64,000 nt of DNA from Bacteroidetes bacterium HGW-Bacteroidetes-7 (GCA_002842465.1 PHDA01000001.1:62001-126000); one strand, 5' to 3'; positions 1 through 12,408 are shown, counted from the first letter of the stretch. Program-made: numbers and translations. Notes: generated from the letters alone by a model not told the origin.

Positions 1-146
1 AAATATGGACAGGTAGGCCATTGCATGTTGAAAAAAATTCCATTGAATCTATTTTAGGCAAAATTAATAGAATTTATACATTAATTTCATACTTTTGTGT
101 AAACTAGGCCAGAACTACAATTTGACCCTTAAACATTTAAAAAATT

Positions 147-677
147 ATGAAGAGAATGAAGCAAAGATTGTTGTCTGTAATTTCGGTTTTAGTCCTTACT
201 ATTTCACTTACCGGCTGTTTGAAAGAGCTTGAGCCAATTGTGCTAACAGGAACATGGGAACTTGATACCGCAGCGGTAGTAGTAAGAATTGTTTATAACC
301 CATCTGTGGCAGCTGAGCATCCCCAAACTATTAAGTTTTTAAGTGACAACATTAACAGGATTAGAAGGGAACTGATGAAGCCAAACAGAATTGTTTTTAA
401 ACTTCCCAATGTGACCGAAAGTTACTATAATGATGTTCCACTACCAGTTACAGGAACTTTTACTCAGGAAAACGCATATTTTAGGATGGTAAATCCTCTC
501 TTCCCGGCAGGGATTGCAGGAGCATCCGATAATCTAAGAATGGAGCTGTATTATGATCGCGACTATTTGATGTTTATCCTTTATACACTCCTTACCGACG
601 ACGATGACCCTTCTAGTGTGTATGACAGATTAATTGATTCATACCACGGCGTTGGTCTATACAAAAAGGCCAACTAA
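147..677 (+). CDS. hypothetical lipoprotein
   Basis: ORF with signal peptide and lipobox-like LTGC near the N-terminus; followed by a strong hairpin terminator. Confidence 0.65.
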   Translation: MKRMKQRLLSVISVLVLTISLTGCLKELEPIVLTGTWELDTAAVVVRIVYNPSVAAEHPQTIKFLSDNINRIRRELMKPNRIVFKLPNVTESYYNDVPLPVTGTFTQENAYFRMVNPLFPAGIAGASDNLRMELYYDRDYLMFILYTLLTDDDDPSSVYDRLIDSYHGVGLYKKAN

Positions 678-707
678 TAGCGGATAACCTGAAAATAAGA
701 TTAATCA

Positions 708-738
708 AGAAAAGCTGCCAAATGGCAGCTTTTCTTTT
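708..738. terminator. bidirectional intrinsic terminator
   Basis: aaaagctgcca-aa-tggcagctttt stem followed by T-run, between convergent genes. Confidence 0.8.
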
Positions 739-762
739 AACATTTAACCTTTAAAAATTTTG

Positions 763-1542
763 TTAGTCCTTAATTTTTGCAAGTAAATACTCTCTGTTCA
801 TTCTTGCTATATGAGAGATAGATATGCTTTTAGGGCACTCAATCTCACAAGCACGAGTGTTTGTACATGCTCCAAAACCAAACTCATCCATCTTTGCTAC
901 CATCTCCTTAACCCTTCTTGCTGCCTCAATTTTGCCTTGTGGCAACAAAGCAAGTGAACTGACCCTTGCCGAAACAAAGAGCATTGCCGAACCGTTTTTG
1001 CAGGTGGCAATGCAAGCACCGCAACCAACACACGAAGCGGCATCCATACTCTCCTCTGCATCATCTCTGGGAACAGGAATTGTGTTTGCATCGGGCACAC
1101 CTCCGGTATTTACCGAAACATATCCTCCCGCCTGTAGAATTTTATCAAGTGCATTTCTTTCAACAATAAGATCTTTTATGACCGGCATTCCGGCTGACCT
1201 CCAAGGTTCGATGGTAATTGTCTCACCATCTTTGAATTTACGCATATGCAGCTGGCATGTGGTAATATCATCATCGGGGCCGTGTGCCCTTCCGTTAATG
1301 TAAAGCGAGCACATCCCGCAAATTCCTTCGCGGCAGTCGTGGTCAAATGCAACCGGTTGGTCGCTCTGGCATCCCTTGTTTACCGCAACGGGGTCTGCTC
1401 CGCCGCGAATAAGCTGGTCGTTCATGATGTCAAGCATTTCCAGAAATGAGGTATCAGGAGAGATATCCCTCACCTCATATGTATGGAATGATCCCTTCTC
1501 CTTTGCGCTTTTCTGACGCCAAACCTTTAGTTTAAAGTCCAT
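763..1542 (-). CDS. frdB: fumarate reductase/succinate dehydrogenase iron-sulfur subunit
   Basis: [20 protein letters not shown] and CxxxCP iron-sulfur motifs; start set at [10 protein letters not shown] (ORF extends to 1581). Confidence 0.92.
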   Translation of the reverse strand: MDFKLKVWRQKSAKEKGSFHTYEVRDISPDTSFLEMLDIMNDQLIRGGADPVAVNKGCQSDQPVAFDHDCREGICGMCSLYINGRAHGPDDDITTCQLHMRKFKDGETITIEPWRSAGMPVIKDLIVERNALDKILQAGGYVSVNTGGVPDANTIPVPRDDAEESMDAASCVGCGACIATCKNGSAMLFVSARVSSLALLPQGKIEAARRVKEMVAKMDEFGFGACTNTRACEIECPKSISISHIARMNREYLLAKIKD

Positions 1543-1555
1543 ATCCTGTAAATGG

Positions 1556-3502
1556 TTAGTCTTTGTAATTCCGTGTAGCAATTTTCACAAACTCATAGTT
1601 AAGATGCTCTTTGTGAAGAACGGGAGCTTTTTCTCCTCCCTGATATTCCCAGCAGCTTACATACATAAAGTTATTATCATCTCTAAGTGTCTCTCCATCT
1701 TCTGTCTGCATCTCTTCACGGAAGTGTCCTCCGCAGGACTCCTTTCTGTCGAGTGCATCCATTGCCATCAATTCACCAAGCTCCAAAAAGTCGGCAACTC
1801 TGATTGCCTTCTCTACCTCCTGATTAAGCTCCGAATTCTCTCCGGGAACATAAACGTTTTTCCAGAAATCCTCTCTTAGCTTCTTAATTTCGATGATTGC
1901 CGTTTTCAGCCCCTCTTCGTTACGAGCCATCCCCACATAATCCCACATAATGTGGCCTAATTTCTTGTGGAAGTGATCAACCGGCTCCTTGCCCTTTATG
2001 GCAAATAACTTGTCAATTTTGGCCTTAATGGCACTCTCTGCCTCTTCGAAGGCAGGGTGGGAGGTATCTGTCTTTTTTGCCTGAATTTTTCCGGCAAGAA
2101 AATCACCGATTGTGTATGGAAGAATGTAATATCCGTCGGCAAGACCCTGCATAAGCGCAGATGCTCCCAAGCGGTTTCCTCCGTGGTCGCTAAAGTTTGC
2201 CTCTCCAATTGAGAAGAGACCAGGTACTGTTGTCTGAAGATTGTAGTCAACCCAAAGACCTCCCATTGTGTAGTGAATGGCAGGGTAAATCATCATGGGC
2301 TCGTCGTATGGATTTACATCTGTTATCTTCTCATACATCTGGAACAGGTTGCCGTATCGCTCCTCTATTACCTTTTTGCCAAGTCTGTCAATTGAGTATT
2401 TAAAGTCAAGGTAAACTGCAAGACCGGTTTCATTCACGCCAAATCCTGCGTCACACCTCTCTTTTGCAGCCCTAGAAGCTACATCGCGAGGTACCAGGTT
2501 TCCGAAAGCAGGATATCTGCGTTCTAAGTAGTAATCTCTGTCTTCTTCAGGAATTTGCGATGCCTTAATCTTTTTCTCACGTAGTTTTTCTACATCCTCT
2601 TTTTTCTTTGGAACCCATATCCTTCCGTCATTTCTGAGCGACTCACTCATAAGAGTCAGTTTTGATTGCTGCTCACCGTGTACCGGAATGCAGGTAGGGT
2701 GTATCTGGGCAAATGATGCATTGCTGAAAAATGCCCCTTTTTTAAAACATTGCCAAACAGAAGATCCGTTGCTGTTCATTGCGTTGGTCGAGAGGAAAAA
2801 TACATTTCCGTAGCCTCCTGTTGCAATTACAACTGCATGAGCTCCGTATCGCTCTATCTCGCCTGTTATCAAGTTCCTGACTATAATTCCCTTTGCCTCT
2901 CCATCAATAAGTACTAGGTCGAGCATCTCTCTCCTGGTGTAAGATTTAACAGTTCCCAGGTGAATTTGGCGGTTTAGAGCTGCATAGGCGCCCAAAAGAA
3001 GCTGTTGCCCGGTTTGACCCCTTGCATAAAAAGTTCTACTTACCTGAGAACCTCCAAATGAGCGGTTGTCAAGCAACCCTCCATATTCCCTTGCAAATGG
3101 AACTCCCTGCGCAACACACAGGTCAATTATGGGGTTACTAACTTCAGCAAGACGATAAACATTCCCCTCTCTGCTTCTGTAGTCACCGCCTTTTATAGTG
3201 TCATAAAAAAGACGATAAACAGAGTCGTTGTCATTCGGGTAGTTTTTGGCTGCGTTGATACCTCCTTGAGCGGCTATTGAATGCGCCCTTCTTGGTGAGT
3301 CGCTTATGCAAAAAACCTTGACATTGTAACCCAGCTCTCCCAACGCAGCGGCCGCCGAAGCGCCACCAAGTCCCGTTCCAACCACAATCACATCAAGCTT
3401 TCTTTTATTCGCCGGACTCACAACACGAATCTGAGACTTATGCCTTGTCCATTTTTCGGATAAAGGCCCCTCAGGTATCTTAGAATTAAGTTTTTCGGAC
3501 AT
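1556..3502 (-). CDS. frdA: fumarate reductase/succinate dehydrogenase flavoprotein subunit
   Basis: [15 protein letters not shown]-binding motif, [12 protein letters not shown] flavinylation motif, HPTCIP active-site segment. Confidence 0.95.
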   Translation of the reverse strand: MSEKLNSKIPEGPLSEKWTRHKSQIRVVSPANKRKLDVIVVGTGLGGASAAAALGELGYNVKVFCISDSPRRAHSIAAQGGINAAKNYPNDNDSVYRLFYDTIKGGDYRSREGNVYRLAEVSNPIIDLCVAQGVPFAREYGGLLDNRSFGGSQVSRTFYARGQTGQQLLLGAYAALNRQIHLGTVKSYTRREMLDLVLIDGEAKGIIVRNLITGEIERYGAHAVVIATGGYGNVFFLSTNAMNSNGSSVWQCFKKGAFFSNASFAQIHPTCIPVHGEQQSKLTLMSESLRNDGRIWVPKKKEDVEKLREKKIKASQIPEEDRDYYLERRYPAFGNLVPRDVASRAAKERCDAGFGVNETGLAVYLDFKYSIDRLGKKVIEERYGNLFQMYEKITDVNPYDEPMMIYPAIHYTMGGLWVDYNLQTTVPGLFSIGEANFSDHGGNRLGASALMQGLADGYYILPYTIGDFLAGKIQAKKTDTSHPAFEEAESAIKAKIDKLFAIKGKEPVDHFHKKLGHIMWDYVGMARNEEGLKTAIIEIKKLREDFWKNVYVPGENSELNQEVEKAIRVADFLELGELMAMDALDRKESCGGHFREEMQTEDGETLRDDNNFMYVSCWEYQGGEKAPVLHKEHLNYEFVKIATRNYKD

Positions 3503-3621
3503 TTTTATACCTGTTTAAAAGTGCGGTAAAATTATGTATTTAAAGTAACACTACCAAGATATATAAGGCTTAGTTCCCTTTTTTGTATCTTTACCGGACT
3601 ATACACAGACAACCAATTTTT

Positions 3622-5826
3622 ATGATGAAGACAAAACTTTTTGCTCTATGTGCAGCGCTTGCTGTTACAGCTTCACTGGCAGCCCAAATCTCCATTATTC
3701 CCAAACCCAATAAAATAGAGAAGGGGGAGGGGAGTTTCATTTTCGATAAACAGACGGTTATCTACACTACCGAAAAATCGCAACAGAACGCTTCATACCT
3801 TAAAGGGTATCTTAAAAATGCAACCGGGTTTACATTTGAAACAATAAAGCAACCTCCTGTAAATAACTTCATAGTTATTGACATTGCTCCCTCATACAAC
3901 ATTCCTGCAGAAGGGTACTCTCTTGATATTTCAACACAGGGAATAACAATCAAAAGCAGCACCGGGGCAGGGGCCTTTTATGCAATTCAATCACTGTTGC
4001 AGTTAATGCCTCCGACTATATATTCAGGTAAGGCAACAGGTTTTGAGAAGTGGGGGGTACCTGTGGTTAAGATTGAAGACAGCCCTAGGTTTGAATACAG
4101 AGGAATGATGCTTGATGTCTCTAGAACTTTCTTTGATGCTGAGACCGTTAAAAGGTATATCGATTGGATGTCACACCATAAAATCAATAAATTCCACTGG
4201 CATTTAACAGATGATAACGGATGGAGAGTTGAAATTAAAAAATATCCTGAGCTAATCCGTAAGGGAGCCTGGAGAGGTCCGGGCGAAGTACTCAAAGCCT
4301 CTTTCGGGTCGGGCAATCAAAGATATGGTGGTTTCTATACCCAGGAGCAGATTAAGGAGATTGTTGCCTATGCTGCCGAAAGACATATTGAGGTTATTCC
4401 GGAGATTGATCTTCCGGGTCACAGCAAGGCAGTTACCGCCTCATACCCGAATGTTGGATGCGAGGGAGAGATAGGGGAACTTAGTGTTCAGGGCGAAGGA
4501 CAAAACGCTTGGTGCGTAGGTAAAGAGCCAAACTATAAAATGCTTGAAGATATTATCAAAGAGATGGTTAAGCTGTTTCCTTCGAAGAATTTCCACATAG
4601 GAGGTGACGAAGTAAACTACGCTCAGTGGAGCACCTGCCCTCATTGTATAGCTTTGATGGAAAAAGAGGGAATGAAGAATCATGATGAGCTTCTAAACTA
4701 CTTTGTCAGAAGAATGGAATCAATTATTGAAAAGCATGGCAAGCATATGTCGGGCTGGGATGAGATTCTTGACGGAGGCGACCTTAACCCCAATTCAAGG
4801 GTTTACGCATGGAGAAGTGTGGCAAAAGGGATAGAGTCTGTTACAAAAGGACAGCCTACCATCATGATGCCGGGTGAGTACTGCTACTTTGATATGAAGC
4901 AGTCACCTGTTGAAAGAGGTCACAACTGGGCGGGAATCGTAACTCTTGAAAAGAGCTACTCTCTTGACCCTGTAGGAACAGCAAACCTTTCAAGTGATCA
5001 GGCTCACCTCATTCTTGGTGTTCAGGGAGCACTTTGGACTGAATTGCTTGGATGGCCACCAAGATTTATTGATTATCAAACATATCCGCGTCTTGCAGCA
5101 ATTGCAGAGGTAGGTTGGACACAGCCACAGTACAAGGAGTGGAGCAATTTTAACAAGAGGTTGACCAAACATCACTTTGAAAGGATGTATCAGATGGGAA
5201 TCTTCTTTAGGGTTCCGCCTCCCGTTGCAAAGTATGAGAACGGAGCAGTTAAGGCAGAGCTCCCTTACTCGTGGGCAGTCGTAAGATACACCACCGACGA
5301 AAGTGAGCCTACAAGCTTCTCTCCTGTATACAAGGGCGAAATATTTACTGACAAACCTCAAAAATTCCGTTTTGCAACATTCTTCAAAGATGAGCTAAAG
5401 AGTGTTACTATTTCACCTGAAAATGCACCATACACCTACTTGATGCCTGAAACAAGGATTGAAACTTCAATTGAAGAAAACACCAGATTTACTCTTAAAA
5501 ATCTAACGGATTATAAATACGATACATATTTCAGAAGTGCATCAAGAGTTAAGGCAGGTGATTACCTTATCTACCACTTTTCAGAGGCTGTAAGAGCAAG
5601 CAGAATAACGGTTGAGACAGGTATTCCAAATATATCTTTTTATGGAGTTACCGACGGATATGTTGAATTTTCATATGACGGTAAAAATTATGTTACTGCA
5701 GGTTCATTTGATAGGGGAGTAGTTGTTTTCCAACCGGAAAAACCCGTTATGGCAGTCAAAATTGTCATAACTGCTCCAAACGATGGGCATATTCTTTCAC
5801 TTCAGGATTTAAGAATTGAAATGTAA
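3622..5826 (+). CDS. GH20 beta-N-acetylhexosaminidase with C-terminal discoidin-like region, secreted
   Basis: signal peptide; KFHWHLTDDNGWR, HIGGDEV catalytic motif; ORF track start 3583 is probably upstream of the true Met. Confidence 0.92.
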   Translation: MMKTKLFALCAALAVTASLAAQISIIPKPNKIEKGEGSFIFDKQTVIYTTEKSQQNASYLKGYLKNATGFTFETIKQPPVNNFIVIDIAPSYNIPAEGYSLDISTQGITIKSSTGAGAFYAIQSLLQLMPPTIYSGKATGFEKWGVPVVKIEDSPRFEYRGMMLDVSRTFFDAETVKRYIDWMSHHKINKFHWHLTDDNGWRVEIKKYPELIRKGAWRGPGEVLKASFGSGNQRYGGFYTQEQIKEIVAYAAERHIEVIPEIDLPGHSKAVTASYPNVGCEGEIGELSVQGEGQNAWCVGKEPNYKMLEDIIKEMVKLFPSKNFHIGGDEVNYAQWSTCPHCIALMEKEGMKNHDELLNYFVRRMESIIEKHGKHMSGWDEILDGGDLNPNSRVYAWRSVAKGIESVTKGQPTIMMPGEYCYFDMKQSPVERGHNWAGIVTLEKSYSLDPVGTANLSSDQAHLILGVQGALWTELLGWPPRFIDYQTYPRLAAIAEVGWTQPQYKEWSNFNKRLTKHHFERMYQMGIFFRVPPPVAKYENGAVKAELPYSWAVVRYTTDESEPTSFSPVYKGEIFTDKPQKFRFATFFKDELKSVTISPENAPYTYLMPETRIETSIEENTRFTLKNLTDYKYDTYFRSASRVKAGDYLIYHFSEAVRASRITVETGIPNISFYGVTDGYVEFSYDGKNYVTAGSFDRGVVVFQPEKPVMAVKIVITAPNDGHILSLQDLRIEM

Positions 5827-6407
5827 TGAGAGCTAAATCCATACTAAAATATGGTGCCCTTTGGGGCGTTTTTGAGATTACTCTGGGTTATCTGTTGCAC
5901 TTGTTGAACAGCTCTTTGGCAAGTGCAATACTTATTCCTATTGGAGTTCTCTTCATGTGGGCCGCCTACAAATCATCAAAAAAATGGTGGAGCATTCCCT
6001 TGGTAAGTGTAATTGCAGCTGTTTCCAGAATGGTTATATATACTGTAATTAATAATTTTACGTGCTGTTCTGAGGGGATATTTCCAACTTTGGCAATAGT
6101 GCTGGAGGGGCTTGCCTTTATTTACCCTATTATATTCCTTGAGAAAGAGAAGAAAAAGGGATCTTTCCTATTTGTATTCAAGCCAATACTCCTTTTCTAT
6201 GTAGCAATTCTAGTGTATATGGTTATATTTAAGTCGGTTGCCGCTGTTACTAAGTGGGGCGACCTAAATACTCTTCTGGCAGAATATGACATAAAAAAAG
6301 AGCTGATAGCGCTGTTTCTTGATACGCTTATCAGCTCTGCATTAATTGGAATCGCTATAGTTTTGCAGGAGATATTCCTGTTAATAGTGTACCATAAATA
6401 TGATTGA
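5826..6407 (+). CDS. integral membrane protein, unknown function
   Basis: multiple hydrophobic helices; ATG overlaps the stop codon of the GH20 gene. Confidence 0.7.
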   Translation: MRAKSILKYGALWGVFEITLGYLLHLLNSSLASAILIPIGVLFMWAAYKSSKKWWSIPLVSVIAAVSRMVIYTVINNFTCCSEGIFPTLAIVLEGLAFIYPIIFLEKEKKKGSFLFVFKPILLFYVAILVYMVIFKSVAAVTKWGDLNTLLAEYDIKKELIALFLDTLISSALIGIAIVLQEIFLLIVYHKYD

Positions 6408-7602
6408 TTTTCAATTCAGCTTTTTTGTTGGCCTCCTCAAGCTCTTTCATGTTGATACCACTCTCTCTCCATTTTGAAATAAGTGGTTTGTAAATGCTGT
6501 TTACCACGTAGTGCTCGGTAGCGCTAAGCTCTTGCATATACCCATTACCCCTGCTGTTGTATATGAGATTGAAATTCATATATCTCTGGCCACTTCCTCT
6601 TTTAAGTGAGAATGTATTATATTTCAGAGCAAGCGCATTATCACAGGCAATAGCATTATCACTATCTTTTGATTTAACCACCAAGGCCGGCTGATTCTCT
6701 CCGGCTTTAACCCAAAGAGGAATCGCTACACCTGCAGGAGGGTAGCCAAGAACTGTCCACATTATGGTCATCTCAGGATCTTCTCCGGGCTTTACACCCT
6801 GAATGGCTACAGAGGCTGTAGATGATTTTCTTGGAATATAGTCCTGATCTATTACCCAACCGGTGAACTTTTCCGGAGAACTCTCCTGTTTTGTAAGGTC
6901 TGTTCCCATAAGTGAATGATAAAAAGAGCGGGATAAATTATTAAAAATCCACTCAGGGGTTATGTTCCTGAAAGGAGATTGTTTTGACATAATCTCAGTT
7001 GCATTTTGATGTCTAATGTAGCCCATACCCTCGTTAAACCTACCGGTATAAGAGAAATTTGTGTAGATTAGATAGCCCTGCGGAGCAATACCCGGGTCAT
7101 TAGCATCAACCTTCACAAATTTATTGTTGTTAGTTTCGTAATAGGCAGCTCCTCCATAAGCATCAACAACTCCAAAATTAGCCTCCACTCTCATAGGCCT
7201 TGGAAGGTTATTAAGGTAGTTTTCAAAATCTTCGAGAGTTTTGCAAACAGCAAGGGCACCATACATTAAATGACCCTCCATATCCATATCCTTAACATCA
7301 TCATCTTTAAGGTTGTAAGAAGCGGTGTTCATGATTGAAAATCCAACATTATTGGTTCCTATCCAAACTACTCCACCCTTGTCCGGACTATTTACAAGCC
7401 CAATGAAATTATATTTTTCTCCTTTAAAAAATTCTACCCTGTTGTTGTCCTCACCGGTGTCACGGTGTTTCCACAATATTGGTCTGCCGTCAGCTGTGAC
7501 CTTTCCTGTAATGATTGCCGAAGTACATGCATAAATATCTGAAGCAAGCAACAGAAAAAGAAGTAAAAGCGACGTAAATATTAGGTTTTTCTTAATTCTC
7601 AT
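6355..7602 (-). CDS. secreted Ntn-hydrolase, C45/C69-like linear amide hydrolase
   Basis: signal peptide then ACTSAIITGKVTADGRPILWKHRDTGE, typical N-terminal nucleophile Cys motif. Confidence 0.75.
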   Translation of the reverse strand: MRIKKNLIFTSLLLLFLLLASDIYACTSAIITGKVTADGRPILWKHRDTGEDNNRVEFFKGEKYNFIGLVNSPDKGGVVWIGTNNVGFSIMNTASYNLKDDDVKDMDMEGHLMYGALAVCKTLEDFENYLNNLPRPMRVEANFGVVDAYGGAAYYETNNNKFVKVDANDPGIAPQGYLIYTNFSYTGRFNEGMGYIRHQNATEIMSKQSPFRNITPEWIFNNLSRSFYHSLMGTDLTKQESSPEKFTGWVIDQDYIPRKSSTASVAIQGVKPGEDPEMTIMWTVLGYPPAGVAIPLWVKAGENQPALVVKSKDSDNAIACDNALALKYNTFSLKRGSGQRYMNFNLIYNSRGNGYMQELSATEHYVVNSIYKPLISKWRESGINMKELEEANKKAELKINHIYGTLLTGISPAKL

Positions 7603-7641
7603 AAGGTTAAATTTATATTAGTTTCTATTCTTAGTTATTGT

Positions 7642-8667
7642 CTATTCAGAAAAGAGCGATGGTGAATTAATACTCTCTTTTAAAATGCCCAGGTGCTTAT
7701 AAGCGAGATCTGTTGCCTCACGTCCTCGTGGAGTTCTGTGGATAAAGCCCTCCTTAATGAGGAATGGCTCGTAAACCTCCTCAATTGTTCCTGAATCTTC
7801 ACTTACTGCTGTGGCAATTGTCCCTACTCCGACAGGACCTCCTCTGAACTTGTGAATAATTGTAGAGAGTATTTTATTGTCCATTGAATCAAGCCCTCTT
7901 TTGTCGATATTAAGAGCATCAAGTGCGTAGAGAGTAATGTCGATATCAATTACCCCGGTGCCTTTAACCTGGGCAAAATCTCTAACTCTTCTCAGAAGTG
8001 CGTTTGCAATTCTTGGTGTTCCTCTGCTTCTTCTTGAAATCTCCATTGCAGCTTGCTCTTCAATTGGAATATTGAGAATAGATGCACTCCGTTTAATAAT
8101 TGAAAGTAAGACAGTTGCATCATAATACTCAAGATGTGACTGAATACCAAATCTGGCTCTGAGGGGCGATGTTAAAAGACCGCTTCTTGTTGTTGCACCT
8201 ATGAGTGTAAATGGATTGAGAGTTATTTGAACTGACCGGGCACCTGGGCCTTTATCTATCATGATATCAATTCTAAAATCCTCCATTGCAGAATAGAGAT
8301 ACTCTTCGACAATTGGTGAAAGTCTGTGAATTTCGTCAATAAACAAAACATCTCCCTTTTCGAGACCGGTTAAGAGACCTGCCAGATCTCCCGGTTTATC
8401 CAGAACAGGACCTGAAGTTATTTTAAGATCTACATTTAGCTCATTTGCAACAATATGAGCCAAAGTTGTTTTTCCGAGACCCGGAGGGCCATGAAGCAAA
8501 ACGTGATCCAGAGCTTCGCCCCTCATAAGCGCTGCTTTTACAAAAATTTTCAGATTTTCAATTATCTTATCCTGACCCGAAAACTCTGAAAAATCCTTCG
8601 GCCGGATTTGAAATTCAAAATCCTTATCTTTGTTATCACGCTCTTGTCTGGGATCGAAATTGGCCAT
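7642..8667 (-). CDS. ruvB: Holliday junction branch migration DNA helicase RuvB
   Basis: [18 protein letters not shown] Walker [25 protein letters not shown]. Confidence 0.97.
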   Translation of the reverse strand: MANFDPRQERDNKDKDFEFQIRPKDFSEFSGQDKIIENLKIFVKAALMRGEALDHVLLHGPPGLGKTTLAHIVANELNVDLKITSGPVLDKPGDLAGLLTGLEKGDVLFIDEIHRLSPIVEEYLYSAMEDFRIDIMIDKGPGARSVQITLNPFTLIGATTRSGLLTSPLRARFGIQSHLEYYDATVLLSIIKRSASILNIPIEEQAAMEISRRSRGTPRIANALLRRVRDFAQVKGTGVIDIDITLYALDALNIDKRGLDSMDNKILSTIIHKFRGGPVGVGTIATAVSEDSGTIEEVYEPFLIKEGFIHRTPRGREATDLAYKHLGILKESINSPSLFSE

Positions 8668-8729
8668 AGTTACTGACAGTTTTATTTATTACAAATATAC
8701 TTTAATCTTTTATATAACTTTTTCTTTTT

Positions 8730-9060
8730 ATTATAGTTTGTTGATATGTTGATAAGTAAAGATCTTAACAAATATTTTGAGTTATTAACACAGATTAACA
8801 AGATTTCAACAATAACTAAATTATAATTAAATATAATATTACCAATATTTTATATTAATTACTCGCACAGTTTTCAACAGGGTTTCATAATTATCATTAT
8901 TAAAAATTAACATACCTTATGTGTTGATATATTATAGATAAATAACTGAGAAATTGTGCCAGTAAAATTTGCATCGAAAGAGAATAAATGTATATAATAA
9001 AATGTGCCAATTTTAAAAAATAATTTATCAATAATTATTAACACAATCTGGTTAATAACC
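8730..9060. other. AT-rich intergenic region with clustered TTATnAACA-like 9-mers (candidate origin-like region)
   Basis: TGTTGATAA 8747-8755, TTATTAACA 8782-8790 and 9035-9043, plus near matches TGTTGATAT 8739-8747 and 8922-8930, TTTTCAACA 8871-8879, TTATCAATA 9025-9033. Confidence 0.3.
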
Positions 9061-9068
9061 TATCTTTG
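9061..9068 (+). promoter_or_regulatory. Bacteroidetes -7 promoter box TATCTTTG (mfd)
   Basis: matches TAnnTTTG; 11 nt between box and ATG. Confidence 0.65.
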
Positions 9069-9079
9069 CAGTCGCATTT

Positions 9080-12000
9080 ATGAACTACAATATAAACGAG
9101 AGATTTGAGAGGCAGAAAGGGGCGGCGGAACTCGTTTCCCACTTAAAAGAGAGTGGAAAAAGAGGGATTGTTGTTCAAGGTCTTTACTCCTCGGCAAAAG
9201 CGTTTGCAATTTGTGCTGCTGCCAAAAGCGGCATTCATATTGTTATGCTCAATAACAGAGAAGATGCCGTCTATTGTAGCGGAGATCTGTACAAGTTAAT
9301 GGGAAAGGAGAGGGTCTTTTTCTTTCCTTCATCAAAGAACCATAGCTTAAGAAATGTAAGAAAAGATACCTCTCATCAGGTACAGCGAACAGCTGCGCTT
9401 AATGAAGTAAAGAGATATACCGAGGGTGAATCTGAATTCGAAAGCATTGTTCTGGTAACTTACCCACATGCGGTTTCGGAGTTGATTATTGATAAAAAGT
9501 CTCTCAAATCCAATATATTAAAAATATCAAAAGGCGATACTCTCTCCCATGAATTTATAAGGGAGACTCTGGTTGCCTACTCATTTACCAAGGTTGATTT
9601 TGTATCGGAACCGGGGCAGTTTGCTTTAAGAGGAGGACTTATTGACCTCTTCTCTTTCTCTGATAACAGGCCCTACAGAATAGATTTCTTTGGAGATACA
9701 GTTGAAAATATAAAGGTATTTGACATTGAAACTCAGCGTTCAGAAGAAGAGAGAAAAAGCATAGAGATTTTTCCGGATATATTTGAGATGGAGGAGAGTA
9801 CCCGGGAGAATATTTTTGGCTTTGCAGGATCTTCTTCAATTTTGTGGATAACCGATGAGCCTTGGTTTAATTCTCAGATAAAGCTTATTGAAGAACATAA
9901 AAGGGATGAAGAGATTCTACTCTCATACAGAGAATTTTGTGAGATAACAGAATCACATAAAAGGGTGCTGTTTGGTCCTCTGCAGGGGGATTACAAAGGT
10001 TATGAGACAATTACATTTCACACGATACCACAACCTGTATTCAACAAAAACTTTGAGCTGCTTGCCAGAGATATTTCACAGAAAAAATCAGACGGTTTTG
10101 AGGTTTGGTTACTAAGTGAAAATCCAAGTCAGACAGAGCGTATCAAAAACATTCTCTCTTCGCTTGAAATTGAGGGGCTGGGAGATGTAATGTTTGAGAC
10201 CGAAGCCATCTCAATTCACGAAGGCTTTATTGACCACAATGCACAAATTTGCCTCTATACCGACCACCAGATATTTGAAAGACACCACAGGGTTAAGCCT
10301 CACAGAACTGTTGAAAAGAGCGAAAGGCTTACAATAAGTGAGTTAAACTCATTTGAAATAGGTGACTATGTTGTTCATATTGACCATGGTACAGGTCAGT
10401 TTGGAGGACTTGTTAAGACTCAGATAAACGGAAAGCAGCAGGAGGCAGTAAAGCTTATATATAAAGATGGAGATGTAATATTTGTATCCATTCATGGTCT
10501 GCACAGAATATCCAGGTACAAATCTAAAGATGCATCACCGCCCAGGGTTTACAAACTTGGAACAGGCGCATGGCAGAAGCTTAAGAGCCAAACCAAATCA
10601 AAAGTCAAAGACATTGCCAAAGATCTCATTGAACTTTACTCAAAAAGAAGAGATGCAGATGGTTTTGCCTTTTCCGGCGACACATTTATGCAGCAGGAGC
10701 TTGAGGCCTCATTTATGTATGAAGATACTCCCGATCAGTTAAAGGCTACAGGGGCAATCAAAGAGGATATGGAGAGGAGCTTCCCAATGGACAGACTGGT
10801 TTGCGGTGATGTTGGATTCGGCAAAACCGAACTGGCAATACGAGCGGCATTTAAGGCTGTCTCTGACAGTAAACAGGTGGCAGTTCTTGTTCCAACAACT
10901 ATACTTGCGCTGCAACACCATAAAACATTTACTACAAGACTTAAAGATTTTCCCTGCAACATAACATATCTGAGCAGGTTAAAGAACGCAAAAGAGATCA
11001 AGGAGATAACCGCATCGCTTGAAAACGGAAGAACAGATATAATAATAGGAACACACCGCCTACTTAATAAGGAGATAAAATTCAAAGATCTGGGACTACT
11101 CATTATTGATGAGGAGCAGAAATTTGGAGTCGCAGCTAAAGAGAGACTAAGACAACTCAAGCTCAATGTTGACACCCTCACCCTCACAGCAACACCAATT
11201 CCCAGAACTCTTCAGTTTTCGCTGCTTGGAGCAAGGGACCTCTCTATTATAAATACACCTCCTCCCAACCGCCTCCCTATTCAAACAGAGGTGATTGACT
11301 TTAACGAAGAGGTTATAAGAGATGCTATTAACTACGAAATGGAGAGAGGGGGCCAGGTATTTTTTGTGCACAACAGGGTAGAGGACATTAGATCGGTAGA
11401 GGATATTGTAAGGAGGCTGTGTCCTGATGTTAAGACCTGTACAGGGCATGGTCAGATGGAGCCGGCAAATCTGGAAAAGACAGTTCTGGACTTCATGATG
11501 GGCGACTACGACGTTATGATTGCCACAACAATTGTTGAGAACGGAATTGATATCCCTAATGCCAATACCATAATCATAAATCAGGCACAAAATTTTGGAC
11601 TTAGCGACCTGCACCAGCTCAGGGGCAGGGTAGGGCGCTCAAACGTAAAGGCGTTCTGTTACCTTATCGTGCCATCAATGATATCACTCTCAGAAGATGC
11701 AAGAAGAAGAATTAAGGCAATCGAGACCTTCTCCGATCTGGGAAGCGGCTTTAATATTGCAATGCAGGATCTTGACATAAGAGGTGCAGGTAATTTACTC
11801 GGGGGCGAACAGAGTGGATTTATTGCTGACATGGGCTTTGAAACCTATCAGAGGATTCTTGGAGAGGCCTTTGCAGAGATAAGAGAAGAGAGGGGTATTT
11901 TGCCTGAAGATAAAGATGGAAAAGAGAGCAGCTACCTTACAGATTGTTCTATAGATACCGATCTTGAAATTCTGCTTCCGGATGCCTATATTGGAATAAT

Positions 12001-12388
12001 CTCAGAGAAGATAAGGCTCTACAAAGAGCTTGATGCAATTTCAACCGAGAAAGAGCTTGTAAAATTTACTGAGGAGCTAAAAGACAGGTTTGGCCCTTTG
12101 CCGGAGGAGGCAAAGCAGCTAACCTATATCGTGCGATTAAGATGGTTGGCAATTGAACTTGGATTTGAAAAGATTATTCTAAAAAATGGAGCTCTGATAG
12201 CCTATTTTGTTAATAACCAGATGTCCTCATATTACTCTTCTGAAAAATTTGCACTTATTCTGGCCTTTCTGCAAAGACAACATAAGAGATTCAGAATGAA
12301 GGAACAAAAGGAAAAACTCTATATAACGGTAGAGAATGTAACCAGCGTAGAACAGGCATTTAAGATATTTTTAGAAATGAAGGTTTAA
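9080..12388 (+). CDS. mfd: transcription-repair coupling factor Mfd
   Basis: CarD-like domain ([14 protein letters not shown]), [31 protein letters not shown] motif GRVGRS. Confidence 0.97.
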   Translation: MNYNINERFERQKGAAELVSHLKESGKRGIVVQGLYSSAKAFAICAAAKSGIHIVMLNNREDAVYCSGDLYKLMGKERVFFFPSSKNHSLRNVRKDTSHQVQRTAALNEVKRYTEGESEFESIVLVTYPHAVSELIIDKKSLKSNILKISKGDTLSHEFIRETLVAYSFTKVDFVSEPGQFALRGGLIDLFSFSDNRPYRIDFFGDTVENIKVFDIETQRSEEERKSIEIFPDIFEMEESTRENIFGFAGSSSILWITDEPWFNSQIKLIEEHKRDEEILLSYREFCEITESHKRVLFGPLQGDYKGYETITFHTIPQPVFNKNFELLARDISQKKSDGFEVWLLSENPSQTERIKNILSSLEIEGLGDVMFETEAISIHEGFIDHNAQICLYTDHQIFERHHRVKPHRTVEKSERLTISELNSFEIGDYVVHIDHGTGQFGGLVKTQINGKQQEAVKLIYKDGDVIFVSIHGLHRISRYKSKDASPPRVYKLGTGAWQKLKSQTKSKVKDIAKDLIELYSKRRDADGFAFSGDTFMQQELEASFMYEDTPDQLKATGAIKEDMERSFPMDRLVCGDVGFGKTELAIRAAFKAVSDSKQVAVLVPTTILALQHHKTFTTRLKDFPCNITYLSRLKNAKEIKEITASLENGRTDIIIGTHRLLNKEIKFKDLGLLIIDEEQKFGVAAKERLRQLKLNVDTLTLTATPIPRTLQFSLLGARDLSIINTPPPNRLPIQTEVIDFNEEVIRDAINYEMERGGQVFFVHNRVEDIRSVEDIVRRLCPDVKTCTGHGQMEPANLEKTVLDFMMGDYDVMIATTIVENGIDIPNANTIIINQAQNFGLSDLHQLRGRVGRSNVKAFCYLIVPSMISLSEDARRRIKAIETFSDLGSGFNIAMQDLDIRGAGNLLGGEQSGFIADMGFETYQRILGEAFAEIREERGILPEDKDGKESSYLTDCSIDTDLEILLPDAYIGIISEKIRLYKELDAISTEKELVKFTEELKDRFGPLPEEAKQLTYIVRLRWLAIELGFEKIILKNGALIAYFVNNQMSSYYSSEKFALILAFLQRQHKRFRMKEQKEKLYITVENVTSVEQAFKIFLEMKV

Positions 12389-12395
12389 TTTTTTT

Positions 12396-12403
12396 ATCTT
12401 TGC
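12396..12403 (+). promoter_or_regulatory. -7 promoter box TATCTTTG (coaX)
   Basis: TAnnTTTG match ending 5 nt before the GTG at 12409. Confidence 0.55.
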
Positions 12404-12408
12404 CCGCT

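Noticed and set aside
824-1303. 159-aa plus-strand ORF
   Set aside because: Antisense shadow of frdB with no recognisable domain
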